From assembly GCA_019114465.1 (NCBI GenBank), contig DXFM01000005.1, forward strand, positions 1 through 64,000: DNA of 64,000 nt, written 5' to 3'. The position numbers and the translations under genes are program-made. Numbering within the stretch: position 1 is the stretch's first letter; each line of letters begins with the position of its first letter. Origin of the DNA: Candidatus Lachnoclostridium avicola (GTDB taxonomy: Bacteria; Bacillota; Clostridia; Lachnospirales; Lachnospiraceae). A model generated the notes under the pieces. The model saw only the letters and a program-made list of their open reading frames with translations. It was not told where the DNA came from and made no database searches. Below, piece by piece: positions 8,081-16,816 of this stretch.

Positions 8081-9898
8081 ATGTGTGGAATTATCGGTTA
8101 TACAGGCCCCCTGCAGGCCAGGGAAGTGCTTTTAAACGGCCTTGCTCAGCTGGAGTACAGAGGATATGACAGCGCCGGAATCGCGTTTTTCGGCTCGGAT
8201 TCCGGAGTTCGTGTGGTAAAGACCACTGGAAAAGTTGCCCAGCTGAGGGAGCTGTGCAAAAACATTCATGAGGAGAGCCACTGCGGAATCGGCCACACCA
8301 GATGGGCCACCCACGGAGGCGTAACTGTGGAAAATGCCCACCCCCATCAGGCGGGAAGGGTTACCCTGATACATAACGGGATCATTGAAAATTATCACCA
8401 GCTTACGGTGGATTACCATCTGGAAGATCAGCTGGTCTCCCAGACCGACAGCGAAGTGGCAGCCAGGGTTCTGGATGCCATTTATGACGGGGATCCGCTG
8501 GCGTCCATCCGTCGCTTCCTTCCCCTTCTGGAAGGCTCCTACGGCTTCTGTATCCTCTTTTCCGATCATCCCGGGGAAATCTATGCTGTCCGCAATGTAA
8601 GCCCGCTGGTGGCCGCCTACACCCATTCAGGCTCCATTATCGCCTCTGATTTGACCGCCCTTATTCCGTATACGAGAAAGTATGCGGTGGTTCCGGAAAA
8701 TCAGACAGTGAAGCTGACCCCTTACCGGATGGAGTTCTACGATCAGGACGGCCGCAGGGTGGATCCTGAGATTCTGGAGGTAAACTGGGACACAGACGCT
8801 GCCATGAAGAACGGATTCCCCCACTTTATGCTGAAGGAAATCCATGAACAGCCGGAGGCGCTGAAAAACACCATCCTTCCCCGCCTCTCCAGAGGTCTTC
8901 CCGATTTTGGGGCCGACGGCATCCCGGACAGCATCTTTGAGCAGTGCCGCCAGGTCCGTATTGTGGCCTGCGGTACCGCAATGCACGCCGGAATGGTAGC
9001 CCGGGCGATCATGGAACCCCTGCTTCGGATTCCTGTCCTGGTGTCCATCGCCTCGGAATTCCGCTATGAGGATCCGCTGGTGGACAGCGGTACGCTGACG
9101 ATTGTGATTTCCCAGTCCGGCGAGACCATAGACACTCTGGCCGCCCTGAGACTGGCGAAAGAGCTGGGATCAAAGGTATTGTCTGTGGTGAACGTAAAGG
9201 GATCCACCATCGCCAGGGAAAGTGATTATGTGCTCTACACCCATGCCGGTCCGGAGATCGCCGTTGCCAGCACGAAAGCCTATTCGGTTCAGCTGGCGGC
9301 TCTCTATATGATTACCTGCCGGATGGCTTTTGTCCGCGGAAAGATGTCGGAGGAGGAAGGCATCTCCTTCATGAAAGACCTTCTGGATGTGATTCCTGCC
9401 ATGGAGGAAATGATCCGCCAGGCAGACACCATCAAAAATATTGTCCGTCCTCTGGTGGATAAGCCCGACGCCTTTTTCATCGGGCGGAACCTGGATTATG
9501 CGTTCTCTCTGGAGGGCGCCCTGAAATTGAAAGAGATTTCCTACATTCACGCGGACGCTTACGCGGCAGGAGAACTAAAGCATGGTACCATCGCCCTCAT
9601 TGCCGATCAGGTGCCGGTGATCGCCCTTGCCACCCAGGACCGGGTGTACTCTAAAATGATCTCCAATGTGCGGGAAGTGAAAGCCAGGGGAGCTTATGTG
9701 ATCCTGATCACCAAGGAAAGCGCCCAGGCGGATGGGGATCTGGCGGATGTGCGCATTAAGATTCCCGATCTTCACGACCGCTTTACCGTATTTCCCATCG
9801 CGGTGGTCCTTCAGCTGATCGCTTACTACGCTTCTCTTCTCAAAGGTCTGGATGTGGACCAGCCGAGAAATCTGGCGAAATCTGTGACTGTGGAGTGA
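8081..9898 (+). CDS. glmS: Glutamine--fructose-6-phosphate aminotransferase
   Basis: A 605-residue enzyme making glucosamine-6-phosphate from fructose-6-phosphate and glutamine, the entry step to peptidoglycan amino sugars. The N-terminal class II glutaminase domain starts MCGIIGYTG, with the nucleophile Cys2 exposed after Met removal; RGYDSAGI and GHTRWATHG are canonical. Two SIS domains follow (about residues 285-420 and 455-590), with SQSGETIDT as the sugar-phosphate loop. The C-terminus DQPRNLAKSVTVE is the family hallmark. It is a single-gene plus-strand unit with its own promoter; TTGGAGTG lies about 12 bases before the ATG. A strong hairpin follows the stop. Confidence 0.97.
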   Translation: MCGIIGYTGPLQAREVLLNGLAQLEYRGYDSAGIAFFGSDSGVRVVKTTGKVAQLRELCKNIHEESHCGIGHTRWATHGGVTVENAHPHQAGRVTLIHNGIIENYHQLTVDYHLEDQLVSQTDSEVAARVLDAIYDGDPLASIRRFLPLLEGSYGFCILFSDHPGEIYAVRNVSPLVAAYTHSGSIIASDLTALIPYTRKYAVVPENQTVKLTPYRMEFYDQDGRRVDPEILEVNWDTDAAMKNGFPHFMLKEIHEQPEALKNTILPRLSRGLPDFGADGIPDSIFEQCRQVRIVACGTAMHAGMVARAIMEPLLRIPVLVSIASEFRYEDPLVDSGTLTIVISQSGETIDTLAALRLAKELGSKVLSVVNVKGSTIARESDYVLYTHAGPEIAVASTKAYSVQLAALYMITCRMAFVRGKMSEEEGISFMKDLLDVIPAMEEMIRQADTIKNIVRPLVDKPDAFFIGRNLDYAFSLEGALKLKEISYIHADAYAAGELKHGTIALIADQVPVIALATQDRVYSKMISNVREVKARGAYVILITKESAQADGDLADVRIKIPDLHDRFTVFPIAVVLQLIAYYASLLKGLDVDQPRNLAKSVTVE

Positions 9899-9935
9899 TT
9901 CCGGAGCTGCGGAAGATACGTGCCATATAAAGATA

Positions 9936-9975
9936 CAGCCGTGCCGGCACCTGGAAAACAGGGCCGGCACGGCTG
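9936..9975. terminator. Hairpin between convergent glmS and kinase genes
   Basis: A 13-bp inverted repeat CAGCCGTGCCGGC / GCCGGCACGGCTG with a 14-base loop, in the 110-base gap between the convergent glmS and cytidylate-kinase-like genes. Neither flank has an ideal T-run, though T-rich sequence follows further on in the glmS direction. Probably a shared, bidirectional terminator. Confidence 0.55.
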
Positions 9976-10008
9976 ATAAAAAACACTTTGGTTTTCTGTT
10001 TTATTTTG

Positions 10009-10644
10009 TTATTTCTTTTTCTGATTCTTCTTTGCGTTGGCAAAATACAGGATCATGTCCACGGTTCCGTCAATTCCCAGCACGCTGCTGTTGATGCAGA
10101 GGTCATAGCTTCTGACATCTCCCCATTTTTTGCTGGAGTAGTAATTGTAGTAGCTGGAGCGCTCCTTATCGGTCTTCATCATGATTTCCTTCGCTTTGGC
10201 CTCGCTCACATTGTTGGTCTGCGCCAGCCGCTTGATCTTCACCTCGTCATCTCCCGTGATGAACACGCTTACCATGTTGGGATAATCTGCCAGAGCGTAG
10301 TCGGCGCACCGTCCCACAATCACACAGGATTCCTTGTCTGCCAGAGCTTTGATGGCGTCAAACTGGGCCAGGAAGATCTTGTGGTTGATGGGCATATCCA
10401 TATATCCGGAGGAGGTATAGCCAAAGGAATAGGAATCCATCACTAATGAATACAAAAAGCTCTTGGTAGGCTTTTCATCGTGGGCTTCAAACAGCTCCTC
10501 ACACAGGCCGCTGTCCTTTGCCGCCAGAGCCAGCAGCTCTTTGTCGTAGCATTTCACCCCCAGCTTTTCCGCAACTTTCTGTCCGATTTCTTTTCCGCCG
10601 CTGCCGGACTGCCGTCCTATTGTGATAATCAGATTACTGGTCAT
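10009..10644 (-). CDS. Cytidylate kinase-like family protein
   Basis: A 211-residue P-loop kinase of the cytidylate-kinase-like group common in Clostridia. The nucleotide-binding loop is GRQSGSGGKEIG near the N-terminus, followed by a YDKELLALAAKDSG segment and a C-terminal Lys-rich tail. The long upstream extension of the frame was discarded: AGGAG lies 8 bases before the ATG at 10644, while it is only 2 bases before the ATG at 10650. The substrate of this subfamily is not established; it differs from housekeeping Cmk and may phosphorylate a nucleoside monophosphate or another metabolite. TATAAT-like sequence lies upstream but no clear -35 was found. Confidence 0.8.
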   Translation of the reverse strand: MTSNLIITIGRQSGSGGKEIGQKVAEKLGVKCYDKELLALAAKDSGLCEELFEAHDEKPTKSFLYSLVMDSYSFGYTSSGYMDMPINHKIFLAQFDAIKALADKESCVIVGRCADYALADYPNMVSVFITGDDEVKIKRLAQTNNVSEAKAKEIMMKTDKERSSYYNYYSSKKWGDVRSYDLCINSSVLGIDGTVDMILYFANAKKNQKKK

Positions 10645-10733
10645 TCTCATTGCTCCTTCCCTTGATCGAATTCGCCTGAAAAGGTTCTTACTGTTATCAT
10701 TATTATATATCAATAGCGGAAAAAAGTATATAA

Positions 10734-11645
10734 TTATTTTAAAATATTCAAAAGTTTTTGAAAATATTCTGGCAACGGAGCGGAAAACTCCATATATTTT
10801 CCCGTTCGAGGATGAATGATTCCCAGAACTCCCGCGTGAAGAGTCTGGCCTTCCAGCCCGCCGATGGGACATTTTGCCGGTCCGTAGACCGTATCACCCA
10901 GCAGGGGATGGTGAATGCTGGCCATGTGAACCCGGATCTGATGGGTGCGCCCCGTCTCCAGCTGGCATTCCACATAGGTGTAGGCCGCAAAGCGCATGAG
11001 AACCCGGTAATGGGTGACCGCTTCTTTCCCGTTTTTCGCGTTGATGCTCATTTTTTTCCGGTCTGTGGGATGGCGGCCGATGGGAGCGTTTACCGTTCCC
11101 TGATCCTCCTTGATAACGCCGTGGACAATGGCGTAGTATTTTCTGGTGATGGAATGGACTTTCAGCTGCTCGGCGATGCTCTGATGGGCAAAATCGTTCT
11201 TGCAGACGATCAGGACCCCGGTGGTGTCCATATCGATGCGGTGGACGATTCCGGGGCGCATCACTCCGTTGATTCCCGAGAGATCTCCTCTGCAGTGATC
11301 CATCAGGCCGTTGACCAGCGTGCCGCTGTAGTGGCCGGCGGCGGGATGGACTACCATGCCCTTCGGCTTATTGATGAGAATAATATCCTGGTCCTCGTAG
11401 AGAATGTCCAGATCCATCTTTTCGGCCACGATCTCCGGTTCTGTGGGTTCCGGAGCCGTGACCTCCACCACATCCCCTGGGAGAACCCGGTAACTGCTTT
11501 TTTCCGCCTTTCCGTTGACCAGAACGCCGCCGTTTTTTAAAATTTTCTGAATATAAGAACGGGAAAGGCCATCCAGCTGTCCGCTGATGTAAGCGTCCAG
11601 CCGGGAGTCCTTTCCCTCTTCTGTCACAGTGAGAAGCTGCTTCAA
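10734..11645 (-). CDS. rluD: RluA-family 23S rRNA pseudouridine synthase
   Basis: A 303-residue pseudouridine synthase of the RluA/RluD family, which isomerises uridines in 23S rRNA. An N-terminal S4 RNA-binding domain (about 10-75, LSRSYIQKILKNGGVLVNG) precedes the catalytic domain. The catalytic aspartate lies in VHRIDMDTTGVL. Its start overlaps the lspA stop by 4 bases, so the two are translationally coupled, as in many Firmicutes. Assignment to RluD rather than another RluA paralogue follows from the lspA neighbour. Confidence 0.93.
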   Translation of the reverse strand: MKQLLTVTEEGKDSRLDAYISGQLDGLSRSYIQKILKNGGVLVNGKAEKSSYRVLPGDVVEVTAPEPTEPEIVAEKMDLDILYEDQDIILINKPKGMVVHPAAGHYSGTLVNGLMDHCRGDLSGINGVMRPGIVHRIDMDTTGVLIVCKNDFAHQSIAEQLKVHSITRKYYAIVHGVIKEDQGTVNAPIGRHPTDRKKMSINAKNGKEAVTHYRVLMRFAAYTYVECQLETGRTHQIRVHMASIHHPLLGDTVYGPAKCPIGGLEGQTLHAGVLGIIHPRTGKYMEFSAPLPEYFQKLLNILK

Positions 11646-12172
11646 AGACTGTCTCCTTTCTTTTTCAGGGAGAACGGTTCCAGATCGCTGTCCTTGTAGT
11701 AAAAAAGGAACAGGATGATCAGAGCCGCCGCCGAAATCGTCACGTAGCAGTCCGCCACGTTAAACACAGGAAAATTGATCAGGCGAAAATAGAAAAAATC
11801 CACCACATATCCCTGCAGGATCCGGTCAATCAGATTGCCCGCCGCTCCCGACACAATGCCGATGGCGCACAGGTACAGGGGAATCAGGCTTTTCTTTTCC
11901 GGCGCCTGTCTCTCCGGCATCCTCCACACGGCAAAGAGAGCTGCGGCGATCACCGCCGCGGCAATCAGAAAGAAGAAGGACTGACGGCCCTGAAGCATAC
12001 CGAAAGCCGCTCCCCGGTTTTCCAGATAAGTCAGTTCAAAGATTCCGTCTATGAGAACCAGAGGGGGATGGCCGGACAGGTGTTTCACTGCCAGACTCTT
12101 CGTCCACTGATCCAGGCCGACCAGAACGGCACAGCTTAAGAAAAAGACGGCAAACTGCTTCCATTTTTTCAT
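11642..12172 (-). CDS. lspA: Lipoprotein signal peptidase II
   Basis: A 176-residue integral membrane aspartyl protease that removes signal peptides from prolipoproteins. Four hydrophobic segments are visible. The two catalytic aspartates fall in the conserved motifs GNLIDRILQGYVVDFF and FNVADCYV. It lies 14 bases after aroB and overlaps rluD by 4 bases. Substrates in the window include the two peptide-binding lipoproteins at 50.5 and 56.4 kb and the carboxypeptidase at 16.8 kb. Confidence 0.95.
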   Translation of the reverse strand: MKKWKQFAVFFLSCAVLVGLDQWTKSLAVKHLSGHPPLVLIDGIFELTYLENRGAAFGMLQGRQSFFFLIAAAVIAAALFAVWRMPERQAPEKKSLIPLYLCAIGIVSGAAGNLIDRILQGYVVDFFYFRLINFPVFNVADCYVTISAAALIILFLFYYKDSDLEPFSLKKKGDSL

Positions 12173-12186
12173 ATGTCCGCTCCTTG

Positions 12187-13272
12187 TTATCTCAGAATGA
12201 AGGACAGGCCCAGGCGCATCTCTTCCTCCGTCACCGTCCGGTCCACGTAGGCGTCGCCGATCCGCTCCAGAAGAATAAATTTCACCGTTCCCCCATCCAT
12301 CTTCTTGTCATTTTTGGTGGCGCGGATTACAGCGTCCGGCGAAAGGCCTTTCACAGAATCCGGCAGCCCGAACCGGGTCAGAAGTTCTCTCAGGTGCTCC
12401 ACCTCTTCCATGGGGATCTTTCCCCTCTCGTGGGAGATATAGGCGGCGGCCAGGCAGCCCAGAGCCACGCAGTGGCCGTGGAGCATGGAGAAGTTCATCT
12501 CCTTCTCGATGGCATGTCCCAGAGTATGGCCGAAATTGAGCAGAGCGCGAACTCCCTGTTCGTTGGGATCTTCCTCCACCACTTTCTGTTTGATCAGATC
12601 GCTGGAGAGAATCATCTCCTCGCAGGTCTGAAGGTTCCGGTCCATAATCTCTTTGGAACAGTAGTCCAGCCACTGGTAATAGTCAGCGTTCTGGATCAGG
12701 CCGTGTTTTACCACCTCTCCCATGCCGGAAGAATACTGTTCCGGGGACAGGGTGCGGAGCACGGCCATATTGCTGTAGACCATGCGGGGCATATGGAAGG
12801 CACCCACCATGTTTTTGTAGGAGAGAAAATCCACTCCCGTCTTTCCGCCGATGCTGCTGTCCACCTGGGAGAGCAGGGTTGTGGGAATCTGAATGAAAGA
12901 GACGCCCCGCAGATAGGTGGCGGCCGCGAAGCCGCACAGATCTCCGACCACGCCTCCGCCCAGGGCTACCAGCACATCTTTGCGGTCAAAATGTTCCAGG
13001 ATCAGGGTCTCATAGAGCTTCTGGACCGTGTCCAGGTTTTTATGCTCCTCCCCCGCAGGAAACACGAAATTTACCACATGACGGCAGCAGGAAGAAAAAA
13101 TATCCGCCACTTCATTGAGATAGAGGCCGGCCACATTGGAATCTGTGACGATGCAGACCTTTCTCCCGTCCACAAAGGGAGCGGCTTCCCGTTCCAGCTT
13201 TTGAAATGAGGTCTCCAGCACAATATCGTATATGGAACGCCCGTTTAAATGGATCGTCATTCTCTCAGACAT
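12187..13272 (-). CDS. aroB: 3-dehydroquinate synthase
   Basis: A 361-residue NAD-dependent, metal-dependent enzyme converting DAHP to 3-dehydroquinate, step two of the shikimate pathway. The NAD-binding motif GGGVVGDLCGFAAATYLRG and the metal-ligand segments (GEVVKHGLI, NFGHTLGHAIE, HGHCVALG) are all present. The start at 13272 is chosen because AAGGAGAG lies 6 bases upstream; the longer frame to 13389 is noncoding in composition. It sits inside a cell-division/lipoprotein gene string rather than with other aro genes, which is unusual but not rare in Clostridia. Confidence 0.95.
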   Translation of the reverse strand: MSERMTIHLNGRSIYDIVLETSFQKLEREAAPFVDGRKVCIVTDSNVAGLYLNEVADIFSSCCRHVVNFVFPAGEEHKNLDTVQKLYETLILEHFDRKDVLVALGGGVVGDLCGFAAATYLRGVSFIQIPTTLLSQVDSSIGGKTGVDFLSYKNMVGAFHMPRMVYSNMAVLRTLSPEQYSSGMGEVVKHGLIQNADYYQWLDYCSKEIMDRNLQTCEEMILSSDLIKQKVVEEDPNEQGVRALLNFGHTLGHAIEKEMNFSMLHGHCVALGCLAAAYISHERGKIPMEEVEHLRELLTRFGLPDSVKGLSPDAVIRATKNDKKMDGGTVKFILLERIGDAYVDRTVTEEEMRLGLSFILR

Positions 13273-13433
13273 AGTCTCTCCTTCCCGGAACCGTCTTCTC
13301 CGGCACAAAAAATAGATCCCTTTCCATTTTCTATGAAAATCCAGGAAATGGCAGGGATTTCCTCTTCTGTGAATAACCGGAAAAGGCAAACGGCTTCCTC
13401 AGCCGCCAGGCAGCCTTCCGCAGTTTTCAGCAT
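13257..13433 (-). CDS. Possible 58-residue small protein between sepF and aroB
   Basis: The 216-base gap between sepF and aroB holds a minus-strand frame of 58 codons starting MLKTAEGCLAAEEAV and ending ...RLCLRE, overlapping the first 16 bases of aroB. Codon choice resembles the neighbours, and aroB's ribosome binding site lies inside it, as in translationally coupled pairs. Against it: no Shine-Dalgarno sequence before the ATG, and a 7-bp hairpin (CCTTCCG/CGGAAGG, 13413-13440) spans the start. No family is recognised. It could equally be noncoding leader. Confidence 0.25.
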   Translation of the reverse strand: MLKTAEGCLAAEEAVCLFRLFTEEEIPAISWIFIENGKGSIFCAGEDGSGKERLCLRE

Positions 13434-13488
13434 TCGGAAGGCGACCGTTTCACAATATCCGTTTGATTTATAGTTATGTAGTCTTTCG

Positions 13489-13998
13489 TCAGTTAAAATG
13501 TACGTTCAGACCGGACACATCCAATGCGCCGGCGCTAAGTAGGTCCTGGAAGTCACCTGACAGTTCCACAGACTCCGGTGTGGCGATGAAAATGTAGTTG
13601 GAGATCTTCTGAAGATTTCCGTTCATGGAGTAGGTTGCGCCGGATGTAAAATCGATGATCCGCTGAGCTACCTCCGTGTGGATTCCCTCCATGTTCAGCA
13701 CTACAGCCTTGCCGGCAAGCAGATAATCGCAGATATCCTTCGAGTCCTCCATAGACGTGGGCTTTACCAGAGAAACCTCCATCCCGCGGCGCATGGGAAC
13801 CACCTTGCTGTTGGAACGGCTCAGAAACTTCGGCCGGGACTGCTCCGGCTCGTCCTCTTCATCCTCATAGCTGCTGCTTCTGGAGAAAAATCCCTTTTTC
13901 GCCGGCTTCTCATCTTCATAGTCATCATCTAAGAAGTAATCGTCGTCATCTTCGTCGCTTAATCTCATGGTATCCATAAACTTCCCTAAAAGGCTCAT
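13489..13998 (-). CDS. sepF: Cell division protein SepF
   Basis: A 169-residue FtsZ-binding membrane anchor of the division ring. The N-terminus MSLLGKFMDTMRL is the membrane-targeting amphipathic helix, followed by an acidic Asp/Glu linker (about 15-60) and the C-terminal SepF domain (about 75-160) with DYLLAGKAVVLNMEG. TAGGAG lies 8 bases before the ATG at 13998; the in-frame upstream extension was rejected. It follows yggS by 10 bases, the usual Gram-positive order. Confidence 0.94.
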   Translation of the reverse strand: MSLLGKFMDTMRLSDEDDDDYFLDDDYEDEKPAKKGFFSRSSSYEDEEDEPEQSRPKFLSRSNSKVVPMRRGMEVSLVKPTSMEDSKDICDYLLAGKAVVLNMEGIHTEVAQRIIDFTSGATYSMNGNLQKISNYIFIATPESVELSGDFQDLLSAGALDVSGLNVHFN

Positions 13999-14008
13999 TA
14001 TAACACTC

Positions 14009-14689
14009 CTATCTGGCACCAAAGATACCGGTGCCAACTCTAATCATGGTGCTACCCTCCTCGATGGCGACCTGATAATCTCCGGTCATTCCCATGGAGA
14101 GGACACTCATAGTACCATTATCAATGTTTTTACTTTTTATGTCAATAAAAAGTTGATATAATTTTTTAAAAATATCGCGGTTTTCTTCCGGATTCTCCAC
14201 ATATGGAGCAATTGTCATAAGACCTTTGACCGTTAAATGGGAATATTGAGATATTTTTTTCAGGGCGTCTTCCACTTCCTCCAGGAAAAAGCCGTACTTG
14301 CTCTCCTCCCTGGCTACGTTCACTTCCAGAAGAATGTCCACATGGAGATCCTTTTTCTCCGCCTCTGTCTCGATCTGCTCTGCCAGACGGAGAGAATCCA
14401 CCGAGTGGATAAGAACCACCTTGTCGATGACCTGGCGGACTTTATTGCGCTGAAGATGGCCGATCATGTGAAAACGGGCGTCCTCCGGAATCTCCGGACG
14501 CTTCTCCAGGATTTCCTGCACCTTGTTTTCGCCGAAATCCCTGGCGCCGGCCTCATAGGCCTCCATGAGCATCTCCACCGGCTTTGTCTTGCTCACCGCG
14601 ATGAGGGTCACCTCATCCACATTTCTTCCCGCCCTGCGGCAGGCTTCCTCCATATGTTTTCTCACTTCCATAAGATTTTCTTTTACCAC
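14009..14689 (-). CDS. yggS: YggS/YlmE-family PLP homeostasis protein
   Basis: A PLP-binding alanine-racemase-fold protein of about 227 residues that buffers pyridoxal phosphate and affects amino-acid balance; no firm enzymatic activity is known for the family. The PLP lysine lies in LIAVSKTKP; GHLQRNK and GLMTI are family motifs, and the C-terminus carries SMGMTGDYQVAI and RVGTGIFG. A GTG start at 14689 is preferred because AAAGGAG lies 8 bases before it and the N-terminus then matches the family (VKENLMEV); the ATG at 14758 would add an unrelated extension. A GC-rich hairpin (about 14724-14747) lies in the gap after the HlyD-like gene. Confidence 0.9.
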   Translation of the reverse strand: MVKENLMEVRKHMEEACRRAGRNVDEVTLIAVSKTKPVEMLMEAYEAGARDFGENKVQEILEKRPEIPEDARFHMIGHLQRNKVRQVIDKVVLIHSVDSLRLAEQIETEAEKKDLHVDILLEVNVAREESKYGFFLEEVEDALKKISQYSHLTVKGLMTIAPYVENPEENRDIFKKLYQLFIDIKSKNIDNGTMSVLSMGMTGDYQVAIEEGSTMIRVGTGIFGAR

Positions 14690-14754
14690 TTTTATCGCTC
14701 CTTTTGCTGTACCGGCGCCGCCCTTCGGGCTGGCGCCTGGGTTACTGATTTGTA

Positions 14755-16221
14755 TCACTGGTATATGATGGCTCCCTCCGTCACCGTGGACGCATCCAGG
14801 ACAATGTGGTCGTAGACGGAAAGGCCGTACCGGGTTCCTTTTTCCACAATATAGTATTCCTCGTTGGAGTTGAGAATCTCCACCTGACGGAATACGGCGT
14901 AGCCTCGGTTGATGTTGTAGACTCCGTCCAGGGAGGCAGTCTGGCCCACCTGGAACCGCTCCGTGGATCCTGGTTTTACCAGGTAATCTCCGGCCTTGAT
15001 CTCACTCTGATCCGACACTTCTATGTAGTAATATCCGTCCTTTGAATTGTAGATGGTGGCTGGGACGAACACGATGGAGGAGGAACCGTCCTGTTCGGAG
15101 TAGGTTTCCTTCATGAATCCATTGGTGGAGCTGTCCCCACCCTGGGCCACATAGTCCTCCGGAATCAGATAAAACTGTTTCTGGGTCACTGCGGTTTTCG
15201 GTATCTTCAGTCCGGTGGTGGTGTCCGCGCTGATCTCAAAATCCAGAAAACGCTCCGACTCAAACTGCACCATATATTTGGTGAAGTCCAGCTGGCCGTA
15301 GGTATTGCCATCGGCGCCGGCAATCACGGAAAAATTTCCCGTCAGCTCCAGATCGTACCCCGGAAAGGTTACATGGAGCTGGTTCTGTCCGCTGTAGTCC
15401 GCCACGTCCTGCTGGTCCATGGGAAAGACGAGGGACCACTGGTCGGAGGTGATGATCTTATAGATGGAAGCGCCCTGCTCCACCAGATCGCCGGATTTCG
15501 CCTGAGTGCGGCTGTAACCGGCCCGGTTGAAGGCGTCTGCCGTCACATCCGCCGGCTTCATGCCTGCGTAGGCGTGGGTCTGACCGTCCCCATCCGTGTA
15601 CTGATCCACCACGTAGGAGACCACTCCCGCCTTGTCTGCCCGGATCTGATGAAAATTGATGCCGGCCTGTTCCATGGCCTCTGTCAGGCTGTCCATGGCG
15701 TTAAAGCTGACGTATTCCATCATGGCCGCCTCCAGGGAGTATTTCATGTCCTCCACCTGGGAGAAATTGTCGTCGTCATAGGAAAGGCTGAAGGAGGTCA
15801 TCTCCTTTTTCAGGGAAGCCAGGTCATCGGCACTGATCCGGGCGGAACCGCCGCTGTTTTCCTCCAGAAACTGTTCCATACGCCCCGACTCATCCAGGGA
15901 ATAGACGCTGGCTCCCACGGAAGCCCGCTTACCCTCACGGATGAAGTAGTTGATGTAGCCGGCGCTGTCCGTGGTGAATACGCTCTCCTCCCGGAGAATG
16001 AGACCGGTATACTTCCGGTCCTCCATGATGCTGCCCTCAGCCACCTCGTAAAACTGCACCTTCTCCCTGGTAATATAGGTGTACACATAGAAAGCCATGT
16101 ACAGAAAGATCAGAAAGAACATGATGGCGCCGATGTTGGCGTGGCGGATTTTTTCCCGTTTTTTCAGATGTTTTTTGCGTTTTTCCAGGTCAATAACTTC
16201 CGGGTTTCTCTTTTTTGCCAT
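14755..16221 (-). CDS. HlyD-like membrane adaptor protein
   Basis: About 488 residues. A basic N-terminus precedes one membrane helix (about 32-52, IGAIMFFLIFLYMAFYVYTY), then an extracytoplasmic region with the beginning of a lipoyl/barrel-sandwich fold (VAEGSIMEDRKYTGLILREE), a long middle insertion and a C-terminal beta region. This resembles HlyD-type adaptors found beside yggS/sepF in Lachnospiraceae. No ABC transporter or outer partner is nearby, so it may work in division or envelope assembly rather than in efflux. GGAGGAG lies before the ATG at 16221; the upstream ATG has no site. A terminator directly upstream implies its own promoter, not identified. Confidence 0.75.
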   Translation of the reverse strand: MAKKRNPEVIDLEKRKKHLKKREKIRHANIGAIMFFLIFLYMAFYVYTYITREKVQFYEVAEGSIMEDRKYTGLILREESVFTTDSAGYINYFIREGKRASVGASVYSLDESGRMEQFLEENSGGSARISADDLASLKKEMTSFSLSYDDDNFSQVEDMKYSLEAAMMEYVSFNAMDSLTEAMEQAGINFHQIRADKAGVVSYVVDQYTDGDGQTHAYAGMKPADVTADAFNRAGYSRTQAKSGDLVEQGASIYKIITSDQWSLVFPMDQQDVADYSGQNQLHVTFPGYDLELTGNFSVIAGADGNTYGQLDFTKYMVQFESERFLDFEISADTTTGLKIPKTAVTQKQFYLIPEDYVAQGGDSSTNGFMKETYSEQDGSSSIVFVPATIYNSKDGYYYIEVSDQSEIKAGDYLVKPGSTERFQVGQTASLDGVYNINRGYAVFRQVEILNSNEEYYIVEKGTRYGLSVYDHIVLDASTVTEGAIIYQ

Positions 16222-16253
16222 GAGCAGCTCCTCCGCAGGTTGCAAATATGTCT

Positions 16254-16291
16254 CGCAAAAAAAGACCTCCGCTTTCGGGTGCAGAGGTCTT
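16254..16291 (-). terminator. Rho-independent terminator after the P-loop gene
   Basis: On the minus strand AAGACCTC pairs with GAGGTCTT (16262-16269 and 16284-16291) and is followed at once by a run of seven T. It lies 16 bases past the stop of the gene at 16307 and separates it from the HlyD-like gene. Confidence 0.88.
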
Positions 16292-16306
16292 GATTTGTCG
16301 TTTATC

Positions 16307-16726
16307 TTATAACGCGATGATCACGTCTTTCTGAGCGTTCTCCGGCATATCTTCCTTGTTGATGGATACGCTGAGCACGAAGGTTACGTGATACTTTTCG
16401 CCGATATTTTCCAAGGTTGTGATCACTTCTGAGATGTCTTCTCCCTCCAGGGAAGCCAGCTTCAGGAAGCTGTCCAAAAACATCATTTCCAAATCATAAT
16501 CCTGGGAAATAATTCCGCAGATAAAACCGATAAACGCTTCACAGGAAGTGATCGGATACTCTTTTACATTGATGAGACGAATCTTATTGTTCAGCTCGTA
16601 CATATGCTTGGAACTCTTATCCAGGTATACGATGGATCCGGTGGATTCCTTTATGGCTGCGTTGGCCTTGTCCAACAGATATTTTGTCTTTCCTTTACCC
16701 TTTTCTCCTGCGATGATCTGAACCAT
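16307..16726 (-). CDS. Small P-loop ATPase-like protein of unknown function
   Basis: A 139-residue protein opening with MVQIIAGEKGKGKTKYLLDKAN, a Walker A-like GxxGxGKT loop. A hydrophobic strand ending in aspartate (LEMMFLDSFLKLAS) could be Walker B. The rest is a compact alpha/beta protein. It is a lone transcription unit with a good promoter and a strong terminator, placed between division/shape genes (dac, rodA, min on one side; HlyD-like, yggS, sepF on the other). I do not recognise a characterised family; similar small P-loop proteins appear in Lachnospiraceae as hypotheticals. GGAGGATATT precedes the ATG. Confidence 0.7.
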   Translation of the reverse strand: MVQIIAGEKGKGKTKYLLDKANAAIKESTGSIVYLDKSSKHMYELNNKIRLINVKEYPITSCEAFIGFICGIISQDYDLEMMFLDSFLKLASLEGEDISEVITTLENIGEKYHVTFVLSVSINKEDMPENAQKDVIIAL

Positions 16727-16784
16727 AACAATATCCTCCTTGAGTTTATTAAATTTGCATAAAAAATCAATTCATATTACCATA

Positions 16785-16813
16785 ATTATAGAACAAATTC
16801 TGTAAAAAGGCAA
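16785..16813 (-). promoter_or_regulatory. Sigma-A promoter of the P-loop gene
   Basis: On the minus strand TTGCCT (16808-16813), a 17-base spacer and a perfect TATAAT (16785-16790), about 58 bases before the ATG at 16726. It sits immediately after the carboxypeptidase stop. Confidence 0.65.
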
Positions 16814-16816
16814 TCA

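Noticed and set aside
12184-13209. 341-codon plus-strand frame inside aroB
   Set aside because: Exact antisense of a clear AroB with full active-site motifs.
15810-16088. 92-codon frame inside the HlyD-like gene
   Set aside because: Alternative-frame shadow with Arg/Ser/Pro-rich composition and no ribosome binding site.
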